Of a stretch of 64,000 nucleotides of DNA, positions 26,494 through 36,138 are shown piece after piece (position 1 is the stretch's first letter; each line of letters begins with the position of its first letter). The DNA lies in the NCBI GenBank assembly GCA_900468535.1, contig UBTY01000016.1, positions 124,001 through 188,000 of the forward strand, read 5' to 3'. The notes beneath the pieces were generated by a model. That model did no database searches and was not told the DNA's origin. It saw nothing but the letters and a program-made list of their open reading frames with translations. A program made the position numbers and the translations under genes. This stretch comes from Hyphomicrobiales bacterium (lineage in GTDB: Bacteria; Pseudomonadota; Alphaproteobacteria; Rhizobiales; Rhizobiaceae).

Positions 26494-28002
26494 CTAGATG
26501 AAGTCTTCTGGATCGAATGCCATAAAGTCTACATCACCCTTCCGCATCTCCACCTCCGCCACATTGACGCCGTTACGGTCGAAAGCTTGGAGCCGGATAG
26601 ACCGGACGACAGAAGCGATAATAGACTGCAAACCGACCCGGTCGTTGCGGCGCATTATCCGCGCCTCTTTGAGTGCCGACAAGACACGCTCGGTTTGTCC
26701 GTCTGCCGTCCGCTTTTCCGCTGCCAGAGCCGTGATGTCCGCGAGGCGACGCTGTATACTGGCGATCTCCCGGCCAAGCGCCTCCGCCCTCCGTAGAAAC
26801 TGAGTGCGAACCTGCTCTTGCTCCGTCGCAATCGACAGATCAATCGCGTTCTGCTGCTGTGTAAGCAACGCCTCTAGCTGAGACTGAAGGGATGCTGCCT
26901 CGGTGCGCTCCGGCGTGTCCGTTGGCTGCCTCCTAGTGTCCCCGATTAGCTCGGCAACCTTGTCAACGAAGCGCCTTTCAAACTTGTCATAAGGCCAGTT
27001 TGGCGCGGTGCAATTATTCCGGGCGGTCGTTCGCATTGAGCAGCTTGCGTACTTGTAGCGCTTCCCTTGGGCGCTCGTGGTGGTGACGTTCATAGGTGCG
27101 CCGCACTCCGCACAATATAGGAGACGAGGAAACAGGTTCGCTGTCTTCGCCGCCTGGGGGTTCCTACGCTGGCTTGCTGCACGGGCTGCAATAGCCATCC
27201 ACGTGTCTTCATCAATGATCGGCGGAAAGTAGTCGCGCTGCTCATAATCCTTGACCTCATACGCCCCGTAAGCGGCCTTCGACTTCAGCACGTCCTGCAC
27301 CATGCTCTTCCCCCAAGTCCCCCCTTGCGAACTGGGAATGCCCCGCTCATTCAACGTCCGGGTAATCACGGAAGCGCCGTTCCCATCCTTGGCGAGCTGG
27401 AATATAAGGTGCGCATCATCAACCCGAGCATTGAAGCCCTGGGTGCTCTGATCGATCCAGAACGGCACTTTACTAATGGGCACACGCTCGCCACGCTTCA
27501 GCTTTTCCACGCGAGCCGCCCAAGCGCCCTTCCCTCGATCGCTCTTCTTCTTGCTCTCCTCGTGAGCAAGCTGCATCGACATGAGCGACTGCATCAATTG
27601 GAAGACGTTCTCTCGATACAGGTCCCTGGTGTGCACCCGCTCGTCATGCAAGGTGACGATTGTAAGGCCGGTATCCAGGGCGCTCGTGAAGGTGGGAAGG
27701 ACGTCCATAGGGTTCATGCGGGAGAAGCGGTCCAGGTTCTCGATAAGGAGAACAACGTTGCTGGAGACAGCCCCACTCCGTATACCATCAATGAACCGGC
27801 CTAACCCGGCATTCAAGTTGCTCCCGGTGAATGCGCTTACGCCCTGGTCCACGATGGAACTGAGCAGCGTCATGCCCGTGCGAACACAGTATTCCCGCGC
27901 CCGTTGCGTCTGTCGCTCTAGGGAACTCCCTACAGTCTGCCTACCTGATGACCACCGGGCATAAGAGACCGCTTCTCTACCGTGTAGTGGACTTTTGATC
28001 AT
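26494..28002 (-). CDS. Large serine recombinase (integrase of the dprA element)
   Basis: I start at the ATG at 28002 (MIKSPLHGREAVSYARWSSG) because GGAGG lies seven bases before it; a longer frame would run into the attachment core. The 502-residue protein has the resolvase domain (nucleophile Ser near residue 18 in YARWSS; LLIENLDRFSRMNPMD), the Recombinase domain (VPFWIDQSTQGF ... LNERGIPSSQGGTWGKSMVQDVLKS), a zinc ribbon (LLYCAECGAPM ... CSMRTTARNNC) and a coiled coil near residues 380-440. Its start is 56 bases from the right core, the usual position for such integrases. It is the enzyme expected to have inserted the element in dprA. Confidence 0.95.
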   Translation of the reverse strand: MIKSPLHGREAVSYARWSSGRQTVGSSLERQTQRAREYCVRTGMTLLSSIVDQGVSAFTGSNLNAGLGRFIDGIRSGAVSSNVVLLIENLDRFSRMNPMDVLPTFTSALDTGLTIVTLHDERVHTRDLYRENVFQLMQSLMSMQLAHEESKKKSDRGKGAWAARVEKLKRGERVPISKVPFWIDQSTQGFNARVDDAHLIFQLAKDGNGASVITRTLNERGIPSSQGGTWGKSMVQDVLKSKAAYGAYEVKDYEQRDYFPPIIDEDTWMAIAARAASQRRNPQAAKTANLFPRLLYCAECGAPMNVTTTSAQGKRYKYASCSMRTTARNNCTAPNWPYDKFERRFVDKVAELIGDTRRQPTDTPERTEAASLQSQLEALLTQQQNAIDLSIATEQEQVRTQFLRRAEALGREIASIQRRLADITALAAEKRTADGQTERVLSALKEARIMRRNDRVGLQSIIASVVRSIRLQAFDRNGVNVAEVEMRKGDVDFMAFDPEDFI

Positions 28003-28057
28003 AGGTGCCTCCGCGTGAACGAAGCCTGCAAGTAGCATTTCGTTTATTGTTCGACAA

Positions 28058-28068
28058 GACAAGCCCTA
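28058..28068. repeat. Right attachment core (attR) of the dprA element
   Basis: GACAAGCCCTA, identical to 14675-14685, preceded by element sequence (TTGTTCGACAA) and followed by the host half-site CCCGCCGG. The predicted crossover AA is at 28061-28062. Confidence 0.85.
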
Positions 28069-28660
28069 CCCGCCGGAAAATACTGCTCTGCTGGAGGAAA
28101 TCTGGAACGGCAACGGGCTGGCGATCAGCGAGATGCCGTTCGGATGGGAGCCGCGCGCCCGGGACTTCCCGCGACGAAACAGGCTGATTGCCGGCGCGTC
28201 CCTCGGCGTCGTCGTGGTCGAGGCTGCGACGCGGTCCGGTTCATTGATCACAGCCCGCCTTGCCGGGGAGTTCGGACGATTGGTCTTCGCGGTGCCGGGT
28301 TCGCCACTGGACGCCCGAAGCCAGGGGACCAATGAGCTCCTGAAGGATGGCGCCCTCATCGTCACGACGCCGCATGATGTCGTTCAGGCCCTCGCGCCGC
28401 TGTCGCAGTACGATCTGTTTTCGCCTCCACTCGCGGAAGAACCCGAGCAGGAGCCACGCTTCTCGCTGTTGCCACCAGATGATTCCGACCGCGCGCGGAT
28501 CGTCGACGCGCTCGGGCCGACACCAACCGAGATCGACGATATCATTCGCCATACGGAGCTGTCGGCCTCTGCGGTCTATCTTGTCTTGCTGGAGCTTGAT
28601 CTGGCCGGACGACTGCACCGCCACGCCGGCGGGCTGGTTTCCCTTGCAATGGATCCGTGA
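28058..28660 (+). pseudogene. dprA: dprA 3' fragment
   Basis: From the core onward the frame reads DKPYPPENTALLEEIWNGNG, then ISEMPFGWEPRARDFPRRNRLIAG, VVVEAATRSGSLITARLA and VFAVPGSPLDARSQGTNELLKDGA. A C-terminal winged-helix domain follows (about 70 residues, ARIVDALGPTPTEIDDIIRHTELSASAVYLVLLELDLAGRL). It continues the frame of 14129-14686 exactly. An internal ATG at 28133 could start a partial protein, but half of the Rossmann domain would be missing. The gene is otherwise undamaged, which fits a recent or reversible insertion. Confidence 0.93.
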
Positions 28661-28664
28661 ATTC

Positions 28665-28856
28665 CTACATACGGGCCTGGAGATCGCCAGCCTCGACGTA
28701 TGCCATCTCGATCAGATAGCAAAGCATCTCGGCCTTTTCCTTTTCCGCTACCTTGCGCAACTCAGCCAGCATCTGGCGGATGAAGGCGATGTTCTCGCGG
28801 GAGCCGGATCTGCTAGCATCTCTTTTTGCGTAATTAGCCGCCATGGCCAGACTCAT
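28665..28856 (-). CDS. Conserved hypothetical protein between dprA and topA
   Basis: Starting at the ATG at 28856, the 63-residue product MSLAMAANYAKRDASRSGSR continues ENIAFIRQMLAELRKVAEKE and ends in AEMLCYLIEMAYVEAGDLQARM. It is a soluble helical protein. Similar short proteins are, to my memory, found at this position in other rhizobia; the role is unknown. The 243 bases between it and topA hold no gene but contain the perfect palindrome AAGATATATCTT at 28936-28947, a possible operator. Confidence 0.65.
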   Translation of the reverse strand: MSLAMAANYAKRDASRSGSRENIAFIRQMLAELRKVAEKEKAEMLCYLIEMAYVEAGDLQARM

Positions 28857-29099
28857 TCCCGGATTGAGAAGGCTGCCATAGGCAGCCCGAACCACACGCA
28901 AAAAACGATAACGCAATAATCAGAAATTGCAACACAAGATATATCTTCTTTTGGTTGTATCGCGTTGTAATAGGTAAAAATGCATGCAAACCACTTGACC
29001 GGAACGATTTACCTGTCCATGTCGAAGAACCGGCAAGCATAACGCGGCAGGCTTTTCAATCAGCCAAGAAGCCGAGCGGCACTTTTTTAGAGAATCATC

Positions 29100-31754
29100 A
29101 TGAATGTTGTAGTGGTGGAATCGCCTGCGAAGGCAAAGACGATCAACAAGTATCTGGGATCCGGATACAAGGTGCTCGCCTCCTTCGGACACGTGCGCGA
29201 TCTGCCTGCCAAGGACGGGTCGGTGTTGCCCGACCAGGATTTCGAGATGCTTTGGGAGGTCGATGGGGCCTCGGCAAAGCGCATGAAGGACATCGCAGAC
29301 GCGGTTAAGTCCTCTGACGGCCTGTTCCTCGCAACCGACCCGGATCGCGAGGGTGAAGCGATCTCCTGGCACGTGCTTGACATGCTGAACAAGAAGCGCG
29401 TCCTGAACGGCAAGACAGTGAAGCGTGTGGTGTTCAACGCGATCACCAAGAAGGCCGTTCTCGATGCCATGGCCGATCCGCGCGACATCGACGTGCCGCT
29501 GGTCGACGCCTATCTGGCGCGACGTGCACTCGACTATCTTGTCGGCTTCAACCTGTCGCCGGTGCTCTGGCGCAAGCTGCCCGGCGCACGATCCGCCGGA
29601 CGTGTGCAATCGGTGGCGCTTCGCCTCGTCTGCGACCGCGAATCCGAAATCGAGCGCTTCATATCCGAAGAATATTGGAACCTCTCGGCGCTGCTGAAGA
29701 CGCCGCGCGGCGACGAATTCGAGGCGAAACTGGTTGCAGCCAATGGCAAGCGGTTGCAGGCCCGGTCGATTGCGAATGGCGAGGAAGCCGGCAAGCTGAA
29801 GGCGCTTCTGGACGGTGCGTCCTACGTGGTCGACACGGTCGAGGCAAAGCCCGTCAAGCGCAACCCGGGACCACCCTTCACAACCTCCACATTGCAGCAG
29901 GCCGCCTCGTCGAAGCTCGGCTTCTCGGCATCGCGCACGATGCAGGTCGCACAGAAGCTCTATGAAGGCTTCGACATCGGTGGCGAGACCGTCGGTCTCA
30001 TTACCTATATGCGTACCGACGGTGTACAGATGGCGCCGGAAGCGATCGATGCCGCGCGTAGCGCCATCGTCGATCAGTTCGGCCAGCGCTATCTGCCGGA
30101 GAAAGCCCGCTTCTACTCCACCAAAGCGAAGAACGCTCAGGAAGCCCACGAAGCAATCCGCCCAACGGACTTCAATCGTTCGCCAGATCGCGTGCGCCAG
30201 TATCTGGATGCCGATCAGATCAAGCTCTACGACCTGATCTGGAAGCGCGGCATCGCCAGCCAGATGGCCTCGGCCGAGATCGAACGTACCACCGCGGAGA
30301 TCATCGCCGATAACAAGGGCGAGAAGGCAGGCCTGCGTGCCGTCGGCTCGGTGATCCGCTTCGACGGTTTCATCGCCGCCTATACCGATCAGAAGGAAGA
30401 TGGCGAGCAGAGCGACGATGGCGACGAGGATGGCCGCCTGCCGGAGATCAATGCGCGCGAGAACCTCGCCAAGCAGAAGATCAACTCGAGCCAGCACTTC
30501 ACCGAGCCGCCGCCGCGTTATTCGGAAGCATCGCTGATCAAGAAGATGGAAGAACTCGGCATCGGTCGTCCGTCGACCTATGCCGCCACGCTCGCCACAC
30601 TGCGCGACCGCGAATACGTGACGATCGACAAGCGCAAGCTCATTCCGCAGGCCAAGGGCAGGCTGGTGACAGCCTTCCTCGAAAGCTTCTTCACGAAGTA
30701 TGTCGAGTATGATTTCACTGCCGACCTCGAAGAGAAGCTCGACCAGATTTCCGCCGGCGAGCTGAACTGGAAGCAGGTGCTGCGCGATTTCTGGACGGAT
30801 TTTTTCGCCCAGATCGAGGACACCAAGGAACTGCGCGTCACGAATGTGCTGGATGCCCTGAATGAGGCGCTGGCGCCGCTCGTCTTCCCGAAGCGGGAAG
30901 ACGGAGGCGACCCCCGCATCTGCCAGATCTGTGGCACCGGCAACCTGTCCTTGAAGCTCGGAAAGTACGGCGCCTTCGTCGGCTGCTCGAATTATCCGGA
31001 GTGCAACTATACGCGCCAGCTTTCGTCCGAAGGCGGTTCGGAAGCCGAAGGCGTTGCGCTGAACGAGCCGAAGAACCTCGGCACCGATCCGGTGACCGGC
31101 GAAGAGCTGACGCTGCGTTCGGGCCGCTTCGGCCCATACATCCAGCGCGGTGATGGCAAGGAAGCCAAGCGTTCCTCGCTGCCGAAGGGCTGGAAGCCGG
31201 AGGATATCGACTACGAGAAGGCGATGGCGCTGATTTCGCTGCCGCGCGATATCGGCAAGCATCCGGAAACCGGCAAGATGATTTCTTCCGGCATCGGTCG
31301 CTATGGGCCGTTCCTGCTGCACGACGGCGGCTACGCCAACCTCGAAAGCGTCGAAGACGTCTTCTCGATCGGGCTCAACCGCGCCGTGACCGTGATTGCC
31401 GACAAGGCGAGCAAGGGCCCTGCCGGGCGCGGCCGGACTGCTGCGGCAGCGTTGAAGGAACTGGGAGACCATCCGGATGGCGGCGCGATCACCGTTCGCG
31501 ACGGCAAGTATGGTCCCTACGTGAACTGGGGCAAGGTCAATGCAACCCTGCCGAAGGGCACCGATCCGCAGGCCCTGACCGTCGAGGAAGCGCTGGCGCT
31601 CATCGCCGCCAAGGCAGGCAAGGCACCGGCATCGAAGAGCAAGGCAAAGCCGAAGGCGAAAGCCGCCTCGGCTGAAACCAAGACGAAGACCGCCGCCAAG
31701 CCGAAGACGACCAAAGCCAAGGCGCCGGCAAAGACGAAGAAGAGCGAAGAGTGA
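29100..31754 (+). CDS. topA: DNA topoisomerase I
   Basis: The 884-residue type IA topoisomerase relaxes negative supercoils. The TOPRIM domain opens with VVVESPAKAKTINKYLGSGYKV; LATDPDREGEAISWH and GLITYMRTDGVQMA (active-site Tyr in YMRTDG) follow. One clear four-Cys zinc finger is present (CQICGTGNLSLKLGKYGAFVGC-NYPEC); later C-terminal repeats keep the GRFGPY/GRYGPF core without cysteines. The last 50 residues are Lys/Ala-rich, typical of alphaproteobacteria. Its stop overlaps the rnr start (GTGA). Confidence 0.98.
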   Translation: MNVVVVESPAKAKTINKYLGSGYKVLASFGHVRDLPAKDGSVLPDQDFEMLWEVDGASAKRMKDIADAVKSSDGLFLATDPDREGEAISWHVLDMLNKKRVLNGKTVKRVVFNAITKKAVLDAMADPRDIDVPLVDAYLARRALDYLVGFNLSPVLWRKLPGARSAGRVQSVALRLVCDRESEIERFISEEYWNLSALLKTPRGDEFEAKLVAANGKRLQARSIANGEEAGKLKALLDGASYVVDTVEAKPVKRNPGPPFTTSTLQQAASSKLGFSASRTMQVAQKLYEGFDIGGETVGLITYMRTDGVQMAPEAIDAARSAIVDQFGQRYLPEKARFYSTKAKNAQEAHEAIRPTDFNRSPDRVRQYLDADQIKLYDLIWKRGIASQMASAEIERTTAEIIADNKGEKAGLRAVGSVIRFDGFIAAYTDQKEDGEQSDDGDEDGRLPEINARENLAKQKINSSQHFTEPPPRYSEASLIKKMEELGIGRPSTYAATLATLRDREYVTIDKRKLIPQAKGRLVTAFLESFFTKYVEYDFTADLEEKLDQISAGELNWKQVLRDFWTDFFAQIEDTKELRVTNVLDALNEALAPLVFPKREDGGDPRICQICGTGNLSLKLGKYGAFVGCSNYPECNYTRQLSSEGGSEAEGVALNEPKNLGTDPVTGEELTLRSGRFGPYIQRGDGKEAKRSSLPKGWKPEDIDYEKAMALISLPRDIGKHPETGKMISSGIGRYGPFLLHDGGYANLESVEDVFSIGLNRAVTVIADKASKGPAGRGRTAAAALKELGDHPDGGAITVRDGKYGPYVNWGKVNATLPKGTDPQALTVEEALALIAAKAGKAPASKSKAKPKAKAASAETKTKTAAKPKTTKAKAPAKTKKSEE

Positions 31755-34123
31755 GCAAAATCCCGCGGGAAAGAACGAAGGGCATGGGCAAGCGTCCCGG
31801 CAAGATCGGACGCGCCAGCCAGCAACCCGCAGCCGAACCGCTGAACGTCGCCCACGGGGCGCTGCCCTCCCGCGAAGTGATTCTGCGCTTTATCGCCGAC
31901 CATCCGCAGAAGGCGTCGAAGCGCGAGCTTGCGAAGGCCTTCGGGCTGAAAGGCGACAACCGCGTCGAGCTGAAGCACCTCCTGCGCGAACTGGAGCAGG
32001 AAGGAATGCTCCAGAAGACGCGCAAGTCGCTGATCCGACCGGGCGCCCTGCCGCCAGTTACCGTGCTCGACATCACGACGCGCGACAAGGACGGCGAATT
32101 GATCGGCCGTCCGGCGGAGTGGCCGGAGGAGATGGGGGTTGCGCCCGCCGTCGCCATCCGCCAGTCAACGTCAGCAGCAGGTCGCAACGGCAAAGGCAAG
32201 GCTCCTGTCGCCGGCATGGGCGACCGAATCCTCGCGAAGATCTTTCCGGCCTCAGATCGCGGCGGCCCTGCCTACACCGCGCGCATCATCAAGATCTTGG
32301 ACAAGCGCCGCGGCGCGTTGCTCGGCGTCTTCAAGGATGCACCTGGTGGTGCCGGTCGTCTGCTGCCGATCGAGCGGCGCGGCGAGGAAATGGTGATCGA
32401 CCCCGAGTACAAGGGCGAGGCCAAGGACGGCGATCTTGTCGAGGTCGAAGTTGCCCGTCTCGGTCGATTCGGCCTGCCGCGCGCCAAGGTGCTCTCGATC
32501 ATCGGTTCCGTCGCATCCGAGAAGGCGATCTCGATGATCGCCATCCATGCCCATGGCATCCCTTATACATTCCCGCCTGCCGTCGTCGCCGAAGCCGACG
32601 ATGCCAAGCCCGCGACGATGTCGCATCGCGAGGACTGGCGCGATGTGCCGCTGATCACCATCGATCCGGCTGACGCCAAGGACCATGACGATGCCGTCTA
32701 TGCAGAGGCGGACCCCTCGCCCGATAATCCAGATGGCGTCATCGTTACCGTCGCCATCGCCGATGTCTCCTATTACGTTCGCCCGAACTCTGCGCTCGAT
32801 CGCGAAGCGCTGAAGCGCGGCAACTCGGTCTATTTCCCGGACCGGGTGGTGCCGATGCTGCCGGAGCGGATTTCGAACGATCTCTGCTCGTTGAGAGAAG
32901 GTCAGGACCGGCCGGCGCTTGCCGTTCGCATGATGTTCTCTAAGGAAGGCCGCAAGATCGGCCATACCTTCCATCGCGTGATGATGAAGAGCGCGGCAAA
33001 GCTCTCCTATCAGCAGGCGCAGGCGGCGATCGACGGCACGCCTGACGATAAGACGGGACCGCTTCTCGAACCGATCCTGAAGCCGCTTTGGAATGCCTAC
33101 CGGATCATGACGCTCGGTCGAGGGCGCCGGCAACCGCTCGAGCTCGACATGCCGGAACGCAAGATACTGCTGAAGCCGGACGGCACCGTGGACCGCGTTG
33201 TCGTGCCACCGCGCCTCGACGCGCACAAGCTGATCGAAGAAATGATGATCCAGGCCAACGTTTCGGCAGCCGAGACGCTGGAGAAAAAGCGGCAGGTGCT
33301 GATCTACCGCATCCATGACGGTCCGACGCTCGCCAAGCAGGAAGTGCTGCGCGAATTCCTGGCGACGCTTGGCATATCGCTTCCCAAGGGCGGCAACATG
33401 CGTGCCAACAATTTCAACATGATCCTCGCCAAGGCGGATGACACGCCGCACCAGACGATGGTCAACGAGATGGTGCTGCGCTCGCAGAGCCAGGCGATCT
33501 ACAGCCCGGAGAATATCGGGCACTTCGGCCTGAACCTGATGAAGTACGCGCACTTCACCTCGCCGATCCGCCGTTATGCGGATCTGATCGTGCATCGTGC
33601 GCTGGTCGGCTCGCTCGGCTTCGGTGAAGGCGGGATCACGCCTGATGAAGAAGCCGCACTCGACGATATTGCCGCCGAGATCTCGACCTTCGAACGCCGC
33701 GCCATGGCTGCCGAGCGCGAGACGGTCGATCGCCTCATTGCGCACCACCTTGCCGGCCGCGTCGGCGAGGAATTCGAAGGGCGCATAGGAGGCGTGACGA
33801 AATCGGGACTATTTGTCGCCCTGCCGGACTATGGAGCGGACGGCTTCATTCCTATATCTACGCTCGGAACGGATTACTTCATCTATGATGAGGCGCATCA
33901 GGCGCTGTCTGGCGAGAAAACCGGCCTCGGATATCGCCTGGGGGACAGCGTTACGGTGAAACTTGCGGAAGCCATTCCGCTCGCCGGTGCGCTTCGTTTC
34001 GAGATGATCAGCGAAGGGCGAAAGATGCCCACTGCTGTACGTTCGTTCCATAAGGCTGGCCGGCGCGACGCAAGCCGCGCGCGCAAACAGGCCGGAACAA
34101 GGCCGCCAAGAGGGCGGCGATAG
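31751..34123 (+). CDS. rnr: Ribonuclease R
   Basis: This 790-residue 3'-5' exoribonuclease has an N-terminal winged-helix region (about residues 38-90), OB/cold-shock domains and the RNB catalytic domain with DPADAKDHDDAVYAE (metal-binding aspartates), AIADVSYYVRPNSALDREA and GNSVYFPDRVVPMLPE. A C-terminal S1 domain follows (EEFEGRIGGVTKSGLFVALPDYGADGFIPISTLG) and a basic tail. The GTG start overlaps the topA stop, so topA and rnr are co-translated. Confidence 0.97.
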   Translation: MSKIPRERTKGMGKRPGKIGRASQQPAAEPLNVAHGALPSREVILRFIADHPQKASKRELAKAFGLKGDNRVELKHLLRELEQEGMLQKTRKSLIRPGALPPVTVLDITTRDKDGELIGRPAEWPEEMGVAPAVAIRQSTSAAGRNGKGKAPVAGMGDRILAKIFPASDRGGPAYTARIIKILDKRRGALLGVFKDAPGGAGRLLPIERRGEEMVIDPEYKGEAKDGDLVEVEVARLGRFGLPRAKVLSIIGSVASEKAISMIAIHAHGIPYTFPPAVVAEADDAKPATMSHREDWRDVPLITIDPADAKDHDDAVYAEADPSPDNPDGVIVTVAIADVSYYVRPNSALDREALKRGNSVYFPDRVVPMLPERISNDLCSLREGQDRPALAVRMMFSKEGRKIGHTFHRVMMKSAAKLSYQQAQAAIDGTPDDKTGPLLEPILKPLWNAYRIMTLGRGRRQPLELDMPERKILLKPDGTVDRVVVPPRLDAHKLIEEMMIQANVSAAETLEKKRQVLIYRIHDGPTLAKQEVLREFLATLGISLPKGGNMRANNFNMILAKADDTPHQTMVNEMVLRSQSQAIYSPENIGHFGLNLMKYAHFTSPIRRYADLIVHRALVGSLGFGEGGITPDEEAALDDIAAEISTFERRAMAAERETVDRLIAHHLAGRVGEEFEGRIGGVTKSGLFVALPDYGADGFIPISTLGTDYFIYDEAHQALSGEKTGLGYRLGDSVTVKLAEAIPLAGALRFEMISEGRKMPTAVRSFHKAGRRDASRARKQAGTRPPRGRR

Positions 34124-34155
34124 GCGTGTAGGGACGCCGCGAAAGGAAACGTGCG

Positions 34156-34611
34156 ATGACGACCACCTCAACCGACCAGCCAATCTGTTACGGAGCAAGC
34201 GAGGAGGTGGAACGTCCGCTCGGCCGTTCTATCAAGCGCGGCATGCTGAACACCTGCCCCAACTGCGGCACCGGTAAACTGTTCAAGAGCTTCCTGAAGC
34301 CAGTGGACAACTGCGCTGTCTGTGGCGAGGCAATGCACCACCATCGCGCCGACGACCTGCCGCCTTACCTGACGATCGTCATCATCGGCCACCTCATCAT
34401 CGGCGGCTACATGGCGACTGATCTTGTCTGGCCGATGCCCCTTTGGCTTACCTTCGCGATCTGGACGCCGCTCACGCTACTGGCGACACTTCTGATCATC
34501 CAGCCGATCAAGGGCGGCGTCATCGGCCTGCAGTGGGCATTGAAGATGCACGGCTTCGGCGGACACAGCGATGATCATGACTCCTATGAGATTCCCGGCC
34601 GCCAAAGGTAA
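34156..34611 (+). CDS. DUF983 family membrane protein with zinc-finger-like cysteines
   Basis: The 151-residue product has two CxxC pairs near the N-terminus (NTCPNCGTGKLF and DNCAVCG), then HHHRADD and two hydrophobic helices (about residues 70-92 and 100-122). This layout defines DUF983. It starts 32 bases after rnr with GAAAGGA upstream and is likely the last gene of the topA-rnr unit. The biological role is not established. Confidence 0.9.
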   Translation: MTTTSTDQPICYGASEEVERPLGRSIKRGMLNTCPNCGTGKLFKSFLKPVDNCAVCGEAMHHHRADDLPPYLTIVIIGHLIIGGYMATDLVWPMPLWLTFAIWTPLTLLATLLIIQPIKGGVIGLQWALKMHGFGGHSDDHDSYEIPGRQR

Positions 34612-34860
34612 GCCGGCATACTGACCTTCACCGTCACGACACATTTCGCGTGTAGCAGCCGCACCAAACGTTCTCGCGCGAGAATGGAAGGCCGATGGCG
34701 CACGAAGGTAAGTCCTGCTTGATGGAATGTCGTACATACCAAACAGGTTGTTGCCGCCAGCGCCCTTCATCTTGTAAAGCTCAGCCGTCATTTGAGTTTG
34801 GCGCCGTTGTGCCTTCCTGCGGCGTGCGGTTTTCTGCAGTCAGTATTTAAGGATGAGTGT

Positions 34861-36045
34861 ATGTCTCAGCCGCGAAACGGCACACCAGGCGATGTCGAGG
34901 AAATCCATTGGCCTTCATTGGTGGCAGCCGTTTCGTCGATCTCGGCCGTCGGGATTGCGATTGGCCTCGGGCTGCCGCTGCTGAGCATCATCCTTGAGAA
35001 GCGCGGCATTCCATCGACGCTGATCGGCCTAAACACGGCGATGGCAGGAGTCGCCGCCATGGCCGCGGCTCCGATCACCACCAAGCTTGCCCACAAATAC
35101 GGCGTCGCGCCGACGATGATCTGGGCCGTGGTGATTTCCGCACTCAGCGCCCTCGGCTTCTACTACGCGCGCGATTTCTGGATGTGGTTCCCGCTCCGCT
35201 TCGCTTTCCATGGCGCAACGACCACCCTCTTCATCCTCTCCGAGTTCTGGATCAACGCCGCCTCGCCGCCCTCGAAACGAGGATTCGTGCTCGGCATCTA
35301 TGCCACTGTGCTCTCGCTTGGATTCGCGGCCGGCCCACTGTTGTTCTCATTGCTTGGCAGCGACGGCATCTTGCCCTTTGCGATCGGAGCTGCCGCCGTG
35401 CTTCTGGCAGCGATCCCGATATTCATCGCGCGTCACGAGAGCCCCGTTCTGGAAGAGAAGCCGGAGCTGCATTTCATGCGCTACGTGTTCCTCGTCCCCA
35501 CCGCGACAGCCGCCGTCTTCATCTTCGGCGCCGTCGAGGCAGGTGGCCTAGCCCTGTTTCCGATCTATGCCGTGCGCGCTTCCTTTACCGAATCGCAAGC
35601 GGCGCTGTTGCTGACAGTCATGGGAATCGGCAATGTGATCTTCCAGATTCCCGTCGGCTTGCTCTCCGACCGCATGAAGGACAAGCGGCCGCTTCTTGCT
35701 GCCATGGCTTTCATGGGCCTGATCGGCTCGCTCATGTTGCCGTTGCTCGTCCATAGCTGGGTCCTGATGGCCACCGTGCTGCTCTTCTGGGGCGGCTGCG
35801 TTGCTGGCCTCTATACGGTCGGCCTAAGCCACCTCGGCTCGCGGCTGACGGGTTCGGACCTCGCAGCAGCCAATGCGGCCTTCGTATTCTGCTACGCGGT
35901 CGGCACCGTTGCCGGCCCTCAGGTCATCGGCGCAGCTATCGACGTTGCCGGCAACAACGGCTTTGCCTGGGCGATCGCCGGATTCTTCGGCCTTTATGCC
36001 CTGCTTTCGGCCATAAGGCTGCTTTTCATCGGAAAGCGGGGTTGA
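34861..36045 (+). CDS. MFS transporter, YcaD-like
   Basis: I start at the ATG at 34861 (MSQPRNGTPGDVEEIHW). The 394-residue product has about twelve membrane helices and the MFS loop motif in the second half (GLLSDRMKDKRPLLA). The sequence FWINAASPPSKRGFVLGIYA and the N-half resemble the YcaD/YfkF group of putative permeases; the substrate cannot be told. The 249 bases upstream hold no supported gene. A promoter for rpmG overlaps its stop. Confidence 0.88.
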   Translation: MSQPRNGTPGDVEEIHWPSLVAAVSSISAVGIAIGLGLPLLSIILEKRGIPSTLIGLNTAMAGVAAMAAAPITTKLAHKYGVAPTMIWAVVISALSALGFYYARDFWMWFPLRFAFHGATTTLFILSEFWINAASPPSKRGFVLGIYATVLSLGFAAGPLLFSLLGSDGILPFAIGAAAVLLAAIPIFIARHESPVLEEKPELHFMRYVFLVPTATAAVFIFGAVEAGGLALFPIYAVRASFTESQAALLLTVMGIGNVIFQIPVGLLSDRMKDKRPLLAAMAFMGLIGSLMLPLLVHSWVLMATVLLFWGGCVAGLYTVGLSHLGSRLTGSDLAAANAAFVFCYAVGTVAGPQVIGAAIDVAGNNGFAWAIAGFFGLYALLSAIRLLFIGKRG

Positions 36046-36069
36046 CTTTTCGGGCGGGATTCGTAGTTT
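36042..36069 (+). promoter_or_regulatory. Predicted sigma-70 promoter of rpmG
   Basis: TTGACT at 36042-36047 and TAGTTT at 36064-36069 with 16 bases between. The -35 overlaps the stop of the MFS gene. The leader that follows contains the stem CCGTGG...CCACGG near 36086-36112. Confidence 0.5.
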
Positions 36070-36138
36070 CGCGCCAGAATTTGCCGTGGAGCCCATCCGG
36101 CCTGCCACGGCTTTCATTTTATTAAAGGCAGGACGACC

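Larger units (their letters stand above)
14675..28068. mobile_element. Serine-recombinase-integrated element in dprA (about 13.4 kb)
   Basis: The element is bounded by a direct 11-bp core, GACAAGCCCTA, at 14675-14685 and 28058-28068. Joining the outer flanks restores dprA exactly in frame. The rebuilt host site is symmetric: CCGGCGGG (14664-14671), six bases, AA, six bases, CCCGCCGG (28069-28076). The rebuilt element site has weaker arms around the same AA (9 of 12 bases matching). The large serine recombinase next to the right end is the obvious integrase. Contents include a putative ATPase-PIN defence module, a resolvase, an HNH nuclease, a tyrosine integrase, T7-like internal virion genes and phage-type promoters. 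Base composition is visibly more AT-rich than the host in several stretches. Confidence 0.9.

Noticed and set aside
26024..26497. Rightward frame opposite the BRO-N fragment
   Set aside because: The BRO-N similarity on the minus strand is clear; this frame has no recognisable feature.
28920..31472. 850-codon open frame antisense to topA
   Set aside because: topA is unmistakable on the plus strand; the opposite frame is a codon-bias artefact.
34477..34791. 104-codon leftward frame between DUF983 and the MFS gene
   Set aside because: No ribosome site, half of it is antisense to the DUF983 gene, and no family pattern.
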